Source of the DNA: Globodera rostochiensis
Taxonomy: Eukaryota; Nematoda; Chromadorea; Rhabditida; Heteroderidae
Reading direction: 5' to 3'
Length of the DNA: 64,000 nucleotides
NCBI GenBank assembly: GCA_018350325.1
Contig: JAEVLN010000006.1
Location: 1,511,193 to 1,575,192, forward strand
The translations under genes were made by a program, and so were the position numbers. The notes below the pieces were generated by a model. That model searched no databases, was not told the DNA's origin, and was given only the letters and a program-made list of their open reading frames with translations. Each line of letters starts with the position of its first letter. Positions within the stretch are counted from its first letter, which is position 1. This document shows positions 11,907 to 23,363 of the stretch, piece after piece.

Positions 11907-12632
11907 TCATAGGCGGAACGAACCTTCGGTTTTTGTCACAAGGTTTGACGTTTGCATTTCGAGCTTTTTTTGGTTGCAATTTTCTGCGGGACACGTTGTG
12001 CAGCTTGGTGTGCCAGACAGTTCAGAACAAATGTTAGCCAACTCGGGAGTGCATTTGGGCCCTTTACGCGCGCAATCATTGATCACAAAAAGGTCGTTGC
12101 CATTTGCTAAAATATTGCTTTAATTGAAGAAAAATTAAGTGTTTTAAATTATACAAATATTTTAACCAATAATTATTTATGAAAATAATTAAATAAAACA
12201 CACAGTTTGTGCCTTACAATCTTTGCATGAATAAGTTTGGCATCCATAAAAATTTTCAATAATAGGGGTAGCGCAATCTTCTTTGCGATAGCCGTCTTCC
12301 TTTAACAAATCCGGATGACTTAATTTCTTCATCAATCCAACAAATTTATTGAAGGACGTGCGGTTGCCGTTTCGTTGGCGAACGGCAAGATGGCAATCGT
12401 CATGGTTGTCTGATATTTTATAAAAAGGATCAAGCTGATCGGGACCGGGACTTTCAGTTTTAAAAAAATCGGGACCGGGACCTGAAAAAATCCGGAAAAT
12501 CCCGTTCCGGTACTGGTCCCGTGCAGTTTACAATTAAGCTCCAAAATTGAATTAACACTTAGAATGCGTACTTCCTAAGAAGCCCAAACTGGGACGAACA
12601 ACCGCAATGATGAGGACCAGCAGGGCAATCAT
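11907..12632 (-). CDS. Small secreted Cys-rich protein, family not recognised
   Basis: Three exons on the minus strand: 12632-12572, 12409-12218, 12106-11907, phases 1 and 1, about 150 aa. Exon 1 is almost entirely a signal peptide (MIALLVLIIAVVRPSLGF). The mature part begins NNHDDCHLAVRQRNG and carries ten Cys, with CATPIIENFYGC in exon 2 and CTPELANIC, CTTCPAENC in exon 3. The stop TGA lies in ATTCGAATCATAGGCGG, a word that recurs inside the neighbouring satellite. A degenerate gggaccggga element (12430-12540) sits in intron 1. A secreted defence or effector-type role would be a guess; no domain was recognised. Confidence 0.7.
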
Positions 12633-13173
12633 TGATGGCGGCGGGCCAATTTTTAATCGGAGTAAATCCAAATAAGGGAATTTTAATTTTTATTTTATGA
12701 CAAAATTTGAAATCCTAATATTTAAAAATGAATATCATTTAAAATAAAAATGAAATGTGATGGCCGATGAAACGGTCGAATATGAATCATCGTCCAACCG
12801 AGAAAATGAATTCCTGGCCGCTGTCAATAAGAGCTACGTGATTATTTCACCCGTTCGTGGCCGGCGAGTTTATATTTTTGGAAAAAAATTACTCATAGTG
12901 ATGAAAATTTGAGTAATCCTAAAATCCGTTTCTATAGGTTTTTTCTTTTTTTTACGGGTAAATGATTTTATTTCACAACAAATCAGTGTCACCGGCAATA
13001 AAACAAGTAAATGACATTAACATAAAAAAAAAAATTTCAACAACAAGTTGTCATTGTTTTTCTAATTAAAATAGATTAGAAATAATTTATGATCAATGAA
13101 ACAGATACTTTAGGTGGTGCTGATCAGTATCAGTTTCTGATCAATGAAACAGATACCCATTCAACTTTTAGGT

Positions 13174-13629
13174 TGTGCTGATCAGTATTTGTTTCTGATC
13201 AGTAAAACAGATACCCATTCAATTTAGGTGGTGCTGATCAGTATTCGTTTCTGATCAATGAAACATATACCTATTCAACTTTTAGGTGGTGCTGATCAGT
13301 ATCAGTTAATCAGGGATTACGCAATTCGAATCATAGGCGGTGCGTATCAGTATTTTCTGATCGGTGTAATACATTCAACTTTTAGGTGGTGCTGATCAGT
13401 ATCGTTTTTAATCAGTGATTACACAATTCGAATCATAGGCGGAACGAACCTTCGGTTTTTGTCACAAGGTTTGACGTTTGCAGTTCGAGCTTTTTTTGGT
13501 TGCAATTTTCTGCGGGACACGTTGTGCAGCTTGGTGTGCCAGACAGTTCAGAACAAATGTTAGCCAACTCGGGAGTGCATTTGGGCCCTTTACGCGCGCA
13601 ATCATTGATCACAAAAAGGTCGTTGCCAT
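13174..13629 (-). pseudogene. Duplicated orphan last exon of the secreted Cys-rich gene plus satellite
   Basis: Near-identical copy of about 11650-12108. The final exon (13627-13433, down to the TGA) is intact in frame, but exons 1 and 2 are absent. At 13628 the copy abuts sequence matching 17645 onward, which marks a duplication junction. It has no signal peptide unless spliced to another gene. Confidence 0.75.
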
Positions 13630-14234
13630 GTCGAACAAATACCAAATGTAAGCTTGCGATGAGTTAGTTATCATTAGGTTAAAACTTTGCGATTGGACAA
13701 TGCTTAAAAAAGTTATGGCCAACAAAGTGAAAAACTCCCAAAAACGGGCATGGCGGTTTTCTGACCATAACTTTTTTCATAATTATCAAATTGCTTAGTT
13801 TTCGCTTATTAATTGCTTCTCCTCATCGAAAGCTGTGCGTCCTAATCAGTTTAGGTTGTAGAAAGTTATAAGGCATTCGACACTCAAAACCCTTTCGACC
13901 TTCGGACCGATATCCCGGAGCAGTGGAATTTGCCTCGAATTTTTTTGGATTTTTTAAAAAAGGTTTCACTGGGGAATAAATAAAATAAGATTGCGGTTGA
14001 CAATCGTTTATTTACTTTTATAAATGTGTCCAAAAGCATTTAGCGAATTAATTTTTTTAATTTACTTATTTCTATTAGGGTAAAAAAAATCCATAAAAAG
14101 GCACTAAAAAACTCAGAAAAGTTATAATGGGCGTTATTTATTTTATATCTTTATAAAGTATTTTATTAACTTTATTCATTTTTTATTTTTAAAATTCCCA
14201 TTCAACTTAATTTAGACATTTCTGCTTAAGAAAA

Positions 14235-15456
14235 ATGCTTATAAAAATTGGGCTCTTCCTTTTTATCTTCATCAAATTGTTATTTGTTGGCATCATCGAT
14301 GAAGTAAGCTGTCTGAATAATTTTAAATGAATAATTTACCAATCAAAATGCCGCTGAGTAATTAATGCACAGGTGACTTCCTGTGGGGTGGAGCTGCAAG
14401 ATTTTGGGTGTTGCCCAGACGGGTAGTTTCTTTACAATTGATTTATTTATATATATAAAATTAATTAAAATAGAAAACATACCGAAATCCCAAAATTTGT
14501 TGGGTCGGTATACAGTGTCGGAATACCGAAATAACCACGGTAATACCGTATCGGGTTATACCGAAAAAAATACTGCAGTAATACCGTATCGGGTAATACC
14601 GAAAAAAATTCCGCAGTAATACCGTACCGTGCCGAACACTAGTGGCCAACTCCTAATTGTTTGTTTAGTTGTCCGGAAGGCTACAAACCAAACTGCAACA
14701 TATTCGGTCACAACTGTGTGGGTTGCAAGTACGTCTTTGATAGGCAAGGATGCGGTTTCAAAGTCGCGTGCAGCTGTTTCTACTGTTGCGAACTGCAGTA
14801 CCTTGACAGTTGTCCGGACGGATGTGATGGATGCATTCAGGACGGTGATGCCCGGGGCGGTTGTCCGCAGAACTCGGCCAAGTTCAAGTCCATTGGGTAT
14901 CATTTTGAAAGAGAAACTGAACAACATAAACACCTACCGGTATTTCTACCGTATACCGTGTTACCTCTTGTAAATTCCTAAATACCAACATTAGCGAATT
15001 TCCTTTTAAATAGCAATTCTTCCTCATTAACGCTGGCATCGGAAGCAAAAGCGCGGGAACACTTCAACGCGGTAATTGATTTAAAAATTAAATATGGTTT
15101 AATGTTACCGATCGATTCGATCGAAACCTCGATAAATCTTAACGAGCTTTTTCGAGACTTTTCTGTGATCTCGACGGATGGATCTAGATCGTTTAATTCT
15201 TTCAAGATTTCATTCCTCAAGTCTCCGAACTGTAGTTTAAAGTTTTTATTGGGATGATCAAATTCTGCTTTAGATCGATGTTGACAAAAATGGGAGCATT
15301 TCGTTGAGTGAGGCCATTGAACATTTGTGGCCAAAACTCGGCAATGGAACGGCGGCAGAAAATGTTGCTGCCAAGAACGTGTCCTGGTTTGCCAAGCTTG
15401 ACCGCAATGGCAACAATCAAATTGACCCCGGGGAGTTTGATCGATCGCTGATTTGA
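14235..15456 (+). CDS. Secreted Cys-rich/EF-hand protein, paralogue A
   Basis: Five exons: 14235-14303, 14373-14422, 14669-14896, 15014-15071, 15274-15456; phases 0, 2, 2, 0; 195 aa. Exon 1 is a signal peptide (MLIKIGLFLFIFIKLLFVG). Exons 2-3 encode a 16-Cys domain (CGVELQDFGCCPD, CNIFGHNCVGC, CSCFYCC, CPDGCDGC). Exons 4-5 encode two EF-hands: AREHFNA then loop DVDKNGSISLSE, and loop DRNGNNQIDPGE before the C-terminus. Both 12-residue loops have acidic or polar ligands at 1, 3, 5 and Glu at 12, so Ca2+ binding is likely. Acts outside the cell or in the secretory pathway. This architecture is not one I recognise. Intron 2 contains a taccgaa-type element. Tandem paralogue at 18260. Confidence 0.8.
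14465..14642. mobile_element. Degenerate hAT-like MITE, ataccg family
   Basis: Right end GTGCCGAACACTAG matches the complete element at 42444-42691; left end not clear. Interior is repeated taccgaaa words. Lies in intron 2 of paralogue A; the equivalent in paralogue B is 18478-18690. Confidence 0.65.
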
Positions 15457-15689
15457 GTAGTCAACAAACCAGCAGACGAGCGGATGAAAGAAGCAAGCGA
15501 AGGCCAAATTCACAATGTCATTTCGGAGAATAATTTTCATTATTTTTATTCAAATCAAATACATAGTAGTCCCCAAATTGAGCAATAAAATCTAATAAAT
15601 ACTAGTAGTAACATCTTTCAAGTAGAGTAGAAGCGGGATTTTAAGGAAAACCCGGCACAGGGATTAAGAGTCCGGGATTTAGCTAGACC

Positions 15690-16585
15690 AAAATACCAAA
15701 ACCAAAATAAACCCAAAAATTTGGTTTTGGTTTTGGTCAAATTGGGCAAAACCCAAAAGAAACCCAAAAAATTTTGTACAAAATTTTGTTTGGGCTGAGT
15801 TGCCGGTCTCTAGTTTTCATGGCTTTTCACTTCAGAGGCCAGCCAATTTGCTCTATTTTTTTTGGCAAATGCCATAATTTTGGAAATTTGTAAAATCCTC
15901 ATTTTTATGTGAAAAATGATAATTCCCGAAATCAAAAATTACATAATTTCGAGTCGAAACACACATTAACACTGCAACAGATCTGGGGTCCTTTGCTCGT
16001 CTTGGGGGTGCTAGGTCGTTTCGTAAATTCCACCAGGGCGTTTCCTAAATCCGCTACATATATTTTATGAAGTGGTTTTAGACCTCCTAAAATTTATTCA
16101 CACTGCACTAAATCGTTTAAGTCTTATACCATTGGAAAGCTCTAGATGCATAGAAGCTATTTGTAAAACTAAGCTAAGCAGTAAATCAAAGTTTTAAAAA
16201 GTTATGATCAGAAACTACAAAAAAGCCCGATTCATGGCAGTTTTATTGTACATTATAACTTTTTTGAAACTTATCAAACCACTTGGACTTTGCTGTAATG
16301 ATTTTTTTACTCATTTAAAGCTTTCTATTGGTATAAGGCTTAAGTGATTTATTGCGGTGTGAATAAAGTTACGATGTCTAAATCTATTTTATAAAATATA
16401 TGTGGCGGATTTAGGAAACGCCCTGGCGGATTTAGGAAACGCCCTGGCGGATTTAGGAAACGCCCTGGCGGATTTAGGAAACGCCCTGTTTTTACCTTTG
16501 TTTTCATTTATCTTTTGATAACCGGGAATGCATTGACCCTTGAATGTGAAAACATTTGATAAGAGATTTTGATATTTAAATTTTA
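15690..16585. other. Spacer between duplication copies; repeat-derived
   Basis: 15670-15815 is an aaccaaaa/ttggtttt palindrome ending GCCGGTCTCTA. 16014-16405 is a foldback element (ends GGGCGTTTCCTAAATCCGC and inverse), followed to 16489 by four tandem 21-bp units made of its own end sequence. No gene seen. Confidence 0.6.
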
Positions 16586-16589
16586 GACG

Positions 16590-16892
16590 GGCAGATTGTT
16601 TTTACACCGACGACATACAGCAACATGGACAAAGACGACGCACCAATGCCGTAGGCCGATCAAGCGGACAAACACGCGTCCGAACTCCGAAAATTGGTTC
16701 GTCTTCGCCGGGAAATGCTGCCGTAATGATAAACAAAGAATGCAAAAATTGTGAAACGTTTTTTGTCATTTTTTGTGGAAATGGCGGAGGGGAGATAAGA
16801 AAAAATAAAAATATCCCACAAAAAATCGAAGTCGTCCGATCCACCAGCGGGGGGGGGGGGGGGGGGGGGGGGTCGGGGGGGGGGGGGGGGGG
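16590..16892 (+). other. Possible exon ending in long poly-G tracts
   Basis: A GC-richer patch after an AG at 16587 reads CFYTDDIQQHGQRRRTN and stays open through 16850, where it enters two G runs (16849-16872, 16875-16892). No partner exon or recognisable domain, so coding status is uncertain. Confidence 0.25.
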
Positions 16893-17584
16893 TCAACTCC
16901 GTCTCGCCAAATTGGACAAGCAATTTGGGTTGTCATCAAATTTTTTAATTTTCTTAAATGGAAAACCCCGTCGTTCATATGAGTACAACAACAACAACAA
17001 AATCAGTTGCCATTGTTTAGATTTGCTATAAATAGATTAAAAATAATTATTAATTGAATAGATAGATTAATTGATAAATTTCAACCATTCTTTTATTAAA
17101 TTAAACTATTTGAATATTTTTTACGTAAAAAGTGAAATTACGCCCCAATTGATTTAATAAATTTCTTAACTTCAAACCAAAATTTATGAACACATTAAGA
17201 ACATAAAAGTGTTCATTAAAATTCAGCCATGGTCAGATCTCTCAATAAATCTTGTACATATGTTGAAAAATTCAAACTCGGCAAAAACCGGAGAAATTTT
17301 TAACTTTATGCTGATCAAAAAAAATTTCAAATATTCGCCCGATATTCTGCATTTAAGTTTTTGCAGACACATCGGTAAAGTTCGAGCAGTTTAACCAACT
17401 CGCATTTGGGGTAGAGCTGGGGTTGTGATAGCTTTTTAGCACCACACAAAAATTTTGCCGCTAGAGATCGACAAAATTTAATGCCAATAATAAATAATTA
17501 ATGAGATCAATTGAGAATACTGATCCCGAACGAGATGCCCCGGCGTAACCGAACCCGAACGGGCCGCTTACGAAGCAGTCGCAT

Positions 17585-17935
17585 CCGGTTCGAAGGTCGA
17601 ATTGTCCGAAGGTCGAAAGTGTTGTAACTTTCTTCAACCTAACCGATTAGGTCGAACATATACCAAATGAAAGCTTGCGATGAGTTAGTTATCATTAGGT
17701 TAAAACTTTGCGATTGGACAATGCTTAAAAAAGTTATGGCCAACAAAGTGAAAAACTCCCAAAAACGGGCATGGCGGTTTTCTGACCATAACTTTTTTCA
17801 TAATTATCAAATTGCTTAGTTTTCGCTTATTAATTGCTTCTCCTCATCGAAAGCTGTGCGTCCTAATCAGTTTAGGTTGTAGAAAGTTATAAGGCATTCG
17901 ACACTCAAAACCCTTTCGACCTTCGGACCGGTATC
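17585..17935. mobile_element. Foldback element, cgaaggtcgaa family
   Basis: About 60 bp imperfect inverted ends: CCGAAGGTCGAAAGTGTTG with acaactttcttcaacctaa, against ttaggttgtagaaagttat and CCCTTTCGACCTTCGG. The centre has tgaaagct...aaagttatgg palindromes. Copy A (13628-13920) lacks the left arm. Confidence 0.7.
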
Positions 17936-18259
17936 CCGGAGCAGTGGAATTTGCCTCGAATTCTTTTTGGATTTTTTAAAAAAGGTTTCACTGGGGAATA
18001 AATAAAATAAGATTGCGGTTGACAATCGTTTATTTACTTTTATAAATGTGTCCAAAAGCATTCAGCGAATTAATTTTTTTAATTTATTGATTTCCATTAG
18101 GGTAAAAAAAATCCATAAAAAGGCACTAAAAAACTCAGAAAAATTATAATGGGCGTTATTTATTTTACATCTTTATAACGCTTTTTATCATTAACTTTAT
18201 TCATTTTTTATTTTTAAAATTCCCATTCAACTTAATTTAGACATTTCTGCTTAAGAAAA

Positions 18260-19822
18260 ATGCTTATAAAAATTGGGCTCTTCCTTTTTATCTTCATCAA
18301 ATTGTTATTTGTTGGCATCATCGATGAAGTAAGCTGTCTGAATAATTTTAAATAAATAAATTATCAATCAAAATGAGTAATTAATGCACAGGTGTCTTCC
18401 TGTGGGGTGGAGCTGCAAGATTTTGGGTGTTGCCCAGACGATATGTAATTAATTAAAATAAAATTACTTCGACTTTTAGGACTAGGTAACGGTCGGTATC
18501 GGTATTTCGGTAAAATACCGATACCGAAAAATACCGAAATCCCAAAATTTGTTGGGTCGGTATACAGTGTCGGAATACCGAAAAAAATACCGCAGTAATA
18601 CCGTACCGTGCCGATGATCGGTCGGTATACCGTATCGCGTAATACCGAAAAAAATACCGCAGTAATACCGTACCGTGCCGAACACTAGTGGTCAACCCTA
18701 ATTATTTGTTTAGCTGTCCGGTAGACCTCAAACAAAACTGCAACATGTTCGGTCACAACTGTGTGGGCTGCAAGTTCGTCTTTAATAAGGAACACTGCAC
18801 GCGTTTCAAAGTCACGTGCAGCTGTTTCTACTGCTGTGAAACGCAGTATCGTGAAAGTTGTCCGGACGGATGTTATGAATGCATTCAGGACGGTGAGGGC
18901 GGTTGTCCGCAGAACACGGCCAAGTTCAAGTCCATTGGGTATCATTTTGAAAAAGAAACTGAACAACATAAACACCTACCGGTATTTCTACCGTATACCG
19001 TGTTACCTCTTGTAATTCCACACTCTCTGATAATTCCGCACTTTCTGAGGAGGTTGAAAAATAATTCCACATGTGGAATTACAAAAGGTAATACCGTACG
19101 GCCCTGGACCAAAACCGACCAATGCACATATACCAATTTGAAGCAAGTCGTCAATAGCGGTTTTTGAATCGATTGAAATTTTAAAAATAAGGAAAAAACA
19201 ATCAGTGCAAAATAACATATTTTTTTAGAATAAAATATATTTTCCACAAATTTTGACCAGTGGGGTCCCCCAGTATATGAATTGTCCGGTTTTGTTCCAG
19301 GACCGTCCGAATAAAGTAAAAATTCCTAAATACCAACATTAGCGAATTTCCTTTTAAATAGCAATTCTTCCTCATTAACGCTGACATCGGAAGCAAAAGC
19401 GCGGGAACACTTCAACGCGGTAATTGATTTAAAAATTAAATATGGGCTTAAGTAGAGATTGGACCAATCGATTCAATCGAAATCTCGGTAAATATAGACG
19501 AGATTCTTGCGTGCTTTTTTTGAGATCTTGATCGAAATCTCGGTAAATCTCGACGAGCTTTTTTCGAGATCTTGACCGAAATCTTGGTAAAGCTCGACGA
19601 GCTTTTTCGAGACTATGGGATGATCAAATTCTGCTTTAGATCGATGTTGACAAAGATGGGAGCATTTCGTTGAGTGAGGCCATTGAACATTTGTGGCCAA
19701 AACTCGGCAATGGAACGGCGGCAGGAAATGTTGCTGCCAAGAACGTGTCCTGGTTTGCCAAGCTTGACCGCAATGGCAACAATCGAATTGACCCCGGGGA
19801 GTTTGATCGATCGCTGATTTGA
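18260..19822 (+). CDS. Secreted Cys-rich/EF-hand protein, paralogue B
   Basis: Same five-exon plan: 18260-18328, 18392-18444, 18714-18938, 19362-19419, 19640-19822; 195 aa. The signal peptide exon is identical to paralogue A. All 16 Cys are conserved, but exon 3 differs at about 19 amino-acid-changing codons and two indels against 4 silent codons (for example CPEGYKPNC versus CPVDLKQNC). The EF-hand exons differ only at four replacement sites: Ala to Thr, Asn to Asp in loop 1, Glu to Gly, and Gln to Arg in loop 2. The exon 2 donor moved, adding one residue. Probably an independently functional copy; expression cannot be judged from sequence. Confidence 0.8.
18478..18690. mobile_element. hAT-like MITE, ataccg family (in paralogue B intron 2)
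   Basis: Array of taccgaaa words closed on the right by GTGCCGAACACTAG, as at 42444-42691. The left end is diverged and no clean target duplication was found. Confidence 0.6.
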
Positions 19823-20029
19823 GTAGTCAACAAACCAGCAGGCCAAATTCACAATGTCATTTCGGAGAATAATTTTCATTATTTTCTTCAATGATTCCCT
19901 TAAAATCAAATACATAATAGTCCCAAATAAAATTTAATGAATAGTACACATGTTTCAAGTAGAGTAGCGGAGGGATTTTAAGGAAACCCCGGCACAGGGA
20001 TTAAGAGTCCGGGCTTTGCCAGGATTTTA

Positions 20030-21170
20030 CAAGGTGAAAAATTGACCAAATCCCGACTAATGGAAAAAATAAGATTTGTATATTTTAAAAAAACGTCGGA
20101 TTATATGAGGCGATGAATAAAGGGCAAAGAGATAGCCAGATAGCCCTCCCCCCAAAAAATTTGTGCACAAAAGCGATGATTGCGGGCAAAAGAAAAACGG
20201 GGGTGGGGGGGGGACAACTCGCTGATCCCCAGGGGCAAAAAATGGTGGGGAAAATGCGGGGACAAATTGCTGATGCGGGGAAAGGTTCATCCAGCGATCG
20301 TAAGGCTCTTCTTGCAAGCTGACCAAATCACTTTGTATTTTCTATTTTATGTTTTGTCTGACACCATCAAAAATTTGCATGCCCAAAAAATGGTTTATTT
20401 ATTTAAATTTTTTTGCAATAGTTAAAATCGAAGGTTTTGAGGCAATCAAATAAAAAACAATAAATTAAATAAATAAAAAAACAATTACGGGGTTTTTTAA
20501 AATTTTATACAAGTTTCAAATCAAAAAGATGGTTGAGTTCGGAAGAAATTCGTTCAGCTAGTGTTGGTACCTAATCTTACAATACGAGCAATTCCATCAT
20601 TAGGTCTTAGGAAATACCGGTTAAAATTCGTAACGGCTTTTTCTTTCGGTAATACCGTATTCCAAAAATATAATGAAATCACCCCGATTTTACACCATAA
20701 ATGGCACTCACATAAAGCCTTGATCACCATCATCTGGTGTCCTTTTGACCACTCGTGATGCGGGCACGCTCTGCACGGCAATCACATTTGTGCGAATTGA
20801 ACCTGGTGACAACATATAAAAACGACCCTTCGGGGGGAAATGGTGGACATTGGTTAAACCATAAATCCGTCAACTAATTATAATAGCTCCCCTAAAGGCG
20901 CAAATAAATTAATTTCTTAAAAATCACCGGCTTAGCGATCAGGTTCGCCGACCGAGATTCGTTCCAGATAAACTAAACTCAAATCGTCAAAATCTCGAAA
21001 CTGTCCGGCATCTAGTTTCCATAATAATTAACTTCAACGTATCACATCTTTAGTTTTCATAAATCCGACTACAAAATACTTTTAAATATATCTAAGTTAG
21101 AGGCCTAGAATGAGCACCCCCTGATTGTAATCTATTCCAACAAGAAAACGATTATTCAAACACAAATGGA
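20030..21170. other. Intergenic, no gene supported
   Basis: Contains G-rich words (tgggggggg near 20204, gcgggga repeats to 20290), then unremarkable AT-rich sequence. Short ORFs near 20560-20780 on both strands lack splice partners or domains. Confidence 0.5.
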
Positions 21171-21670
21171 CCGTTTAAATCAAACGAATTTAAAATTTTA
21201 CTCCAAATTCTGAATTATGGACTGCGCGATACCGAAAATGTTGAAAAATTAAAATATTAAAAAAAAAATTTTGGAAGAAAAAAGTGCATTTTCCGAAAAA
21301 ACATTAAACGAATTTTTGGCGCTTTTGGATCAAATAATTGAGGAGTACAGTTGCACAAGCGCGTGCAAATTTAAATGGAATCGGAAAACATTTGGAGAAA
21401 ACATTCCAAAATTTGGTCAAATATTTTTTTAAACATTTGAAAAATATTCTGGCGAAGTGAAATATGACGGAAAGTGCCAATTAATGTCAAACCAAAAGTT
21501 GGCTGAACACTTTCTGCAACGACTGCTAATAATAAGATGAGAAAATCATAACAAAATTAATTTGTTTATTAAAATTAGAATATTCAAAATCAATTTATGT
21601 TTAATTTTATTTTAATCAATTTTTTCAAGTAAATCGGCGTCAATTTGCCAAATTGGCGAGGAATTGGGCT

Positions 21671-22504
21671 GGCGCCACTACAACTCGCCTATGTAACATT
21701 TCGCCTACACAGCCAAAAGGCAACATTTCGCCTACAAAGCCAAAAAGCAACACTTCGCCTACACAACATTTCGCCTATTTACATTTTGCCTACACAGCCA
21801 ATAGGCAACATTTCGCCTACAGGGTTAAAATGTTACATTTCGCCTACCCAGTCAAAAAGCAACATTTCGCCTACAAATTTTAAAAATTCTTTTTTTTTTT
21901 TAATTTTCTTTGACAAACGATTAAGCATTTTGTAATGCAATTAAAGCTTCAATTTTATTAACTCTGGCAACAAAGAAATGATACAAAATGAATAATTAAA
22001 TAGATTTTGTCAATAGAATTGTTCTCTCATCTAGGCACCTCTGTTGTTTTTGCGAAACTGGGCATTTACCGTCTTAACATTTGTCGAAGTGCTCAAAAAC
22101 CTCGCAGGTGACGTCCTTCCTTGCTTGGCCGAAAATTTTTGAAGCTTTGCGCTTGGCTCTTCTTGGATCTTACTTTTCAGACCCATTTTTTTCAAAATTC
22201 ATTTTCCTTTATCTACTAATATAAATAATTAGGTATACGTCTGTGAAGATGGATTTTACAATGCTTTTGCTTTTGATCTAGCCAAATAAGCCTTAAATTT
22301 GTCAAAGGAAATGTTAAAAATTGAATTTTTAAAATTTGTAGGCGAAATGTTGCTTTTTGACTGTGTAGGCGAAATGTTGCGTAGGCGAGTTGTAACATTT
22401 TAACCTTGTAGGCGAAATGTTACCTTTTGGCTTTGTAGGCGAAATGTTGCGTAGGCGAAATGTTCCGTAGGCGAAATGTTACATAGGCGAGTTGTACAGC
22501 AGCG
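21671..22504. mobile_element. MITE, gcgaaatgtt family
   Basis: 834 bp with inverted TACAACTCGCCTATGTAAC ends and arrays of aacatttcgcctac words, flanked by an exact 8-bp duplication ATTGGGCT (21663-21670, 22505-22512). The outermost 8 bp do not match the usual hAT ends, so its class is less sure. Confidence 0.75.
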
Positions 22505-22703
22505 ATTGGGCTTTGTTTAAACAATGCAAAATGTCGCGTCAACGGAGCAATTTGAATTTGTTAGACGAAAAAAGATAATTCCAAGCAAAGTAAATATTCA
22601 ATTTTTCAAAATGCTTTTTTCTTTGGCATTTCGTTTATCGTTACAAATTGATCGATTGGATTTGGCGGGAAAATATTTGAATGCGTTTGAATTCGCTTAT
22701 AAT

Positions 22704-23363
22704 CAGGGCTCGCAGATTTGATGCTTTAGCATCATTTTGATGCTTTTTGGATTCTTCTGATGCTTTTTGATGTTTTTTGGGTGTTTTGAGGTTTTTTGGT
22801 TTTTTTGGGAATTGCACTGGTGGAATGCAAATTTTCTATTAAATTTTGAATATTTGGCGTAATGTTTTTCCATTTCTGTGTATTTTCATTTTTAATGAAA
22901 AAGCGTGTTCCGGTTTGAAATAATTGGGAATTTTCTTAATAAAAACCCGCATTTTCAATTTTTTTTTAAGTAAAAAAGCATCACATCTTCTGCAAATTTA
23001 TTTACAATCTCTTAACAAATCGCGTCAAAAATGCGAAAAATGTTCTCGGCGGCTTTGGTACCAAATGATGCTTTTTGGTACCAAATGATGCTTTTTGGTA
23101 CCAAATGATGCTTTTTGGTACCAAATGATGCTTTTTTGCTAGCCAAATGATGCTTTTTGGTACCAAATGATGCTTTTTGGTACCAAATGATGCTTTTTGG
23201 TACCAAATGATGCTTTTTGGTACCAAATGATGCTTTTTGGTACCAAATGATGCTTTTTGGTACCAAATGATGCTTTTTGGTACCAAATGATGCTTTTTGG
23301 TACCAAATGATGCTTTTTTGCTAGCCAAATGAGGCTTTTGAAAATTTTCATCTGCGAGCCCTG
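22704..23363. mobile_element. hAT-like MITE with expanded tgatgctttttggtaccaaa array
   Basis: Ends CAGGGCTCGCAGAT / ATCTGCGAGCCCTG, exact 8-bp duplication CTTATAAT on both sides (22696-22703, 23364-23371). The right part is a ~20 bp tandem array (23055-23315) of gatgctttttggtacc units with two gctagc variants. Inserted in the reading frame of the unknown gene. Confidence 0.95.

Larger units (their letters stand above)
13628..15690. repeat. Segmental duplication, copy A
   Basis: Matches 17645-20030 (copy B) at about 98% by eye over 13628-14420, and again around exons 4-5 and the 3' flank. Differences concentrate in exon 3 and in element insertions within introns. Confidence 0.9.
17645..20030. 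repeat. Segmental duplication, copy B
   Basis: Second copy of the 13628-15690 block, longer because of insertions in intron 3 (about 19017-19320) and intron 4 (about 19450-19600, a tctcgg/cgaga array starting TAGAGATTGG). Confidence 0.9.

Noticed and set aside
14461..14933. Minus-strand open frames over the Cys-rich exon and element
   Set aside because: They are shadows of the plus-strand exon, whose splice phases and conserved Cys fit the plus strand.
16726..17031. Gly- or Pro-rich open frames across poly-G
   Set aside because: Homopolymer artefact; only the short segment before the G run has protein-like composition.
23002..23351. Open frames through the gatgctttttgg array (His/Lys/Pro repeats)
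   Set aside because: Reading frame exists only because of the array periodicity, inside a MITE with a clean target duplication.
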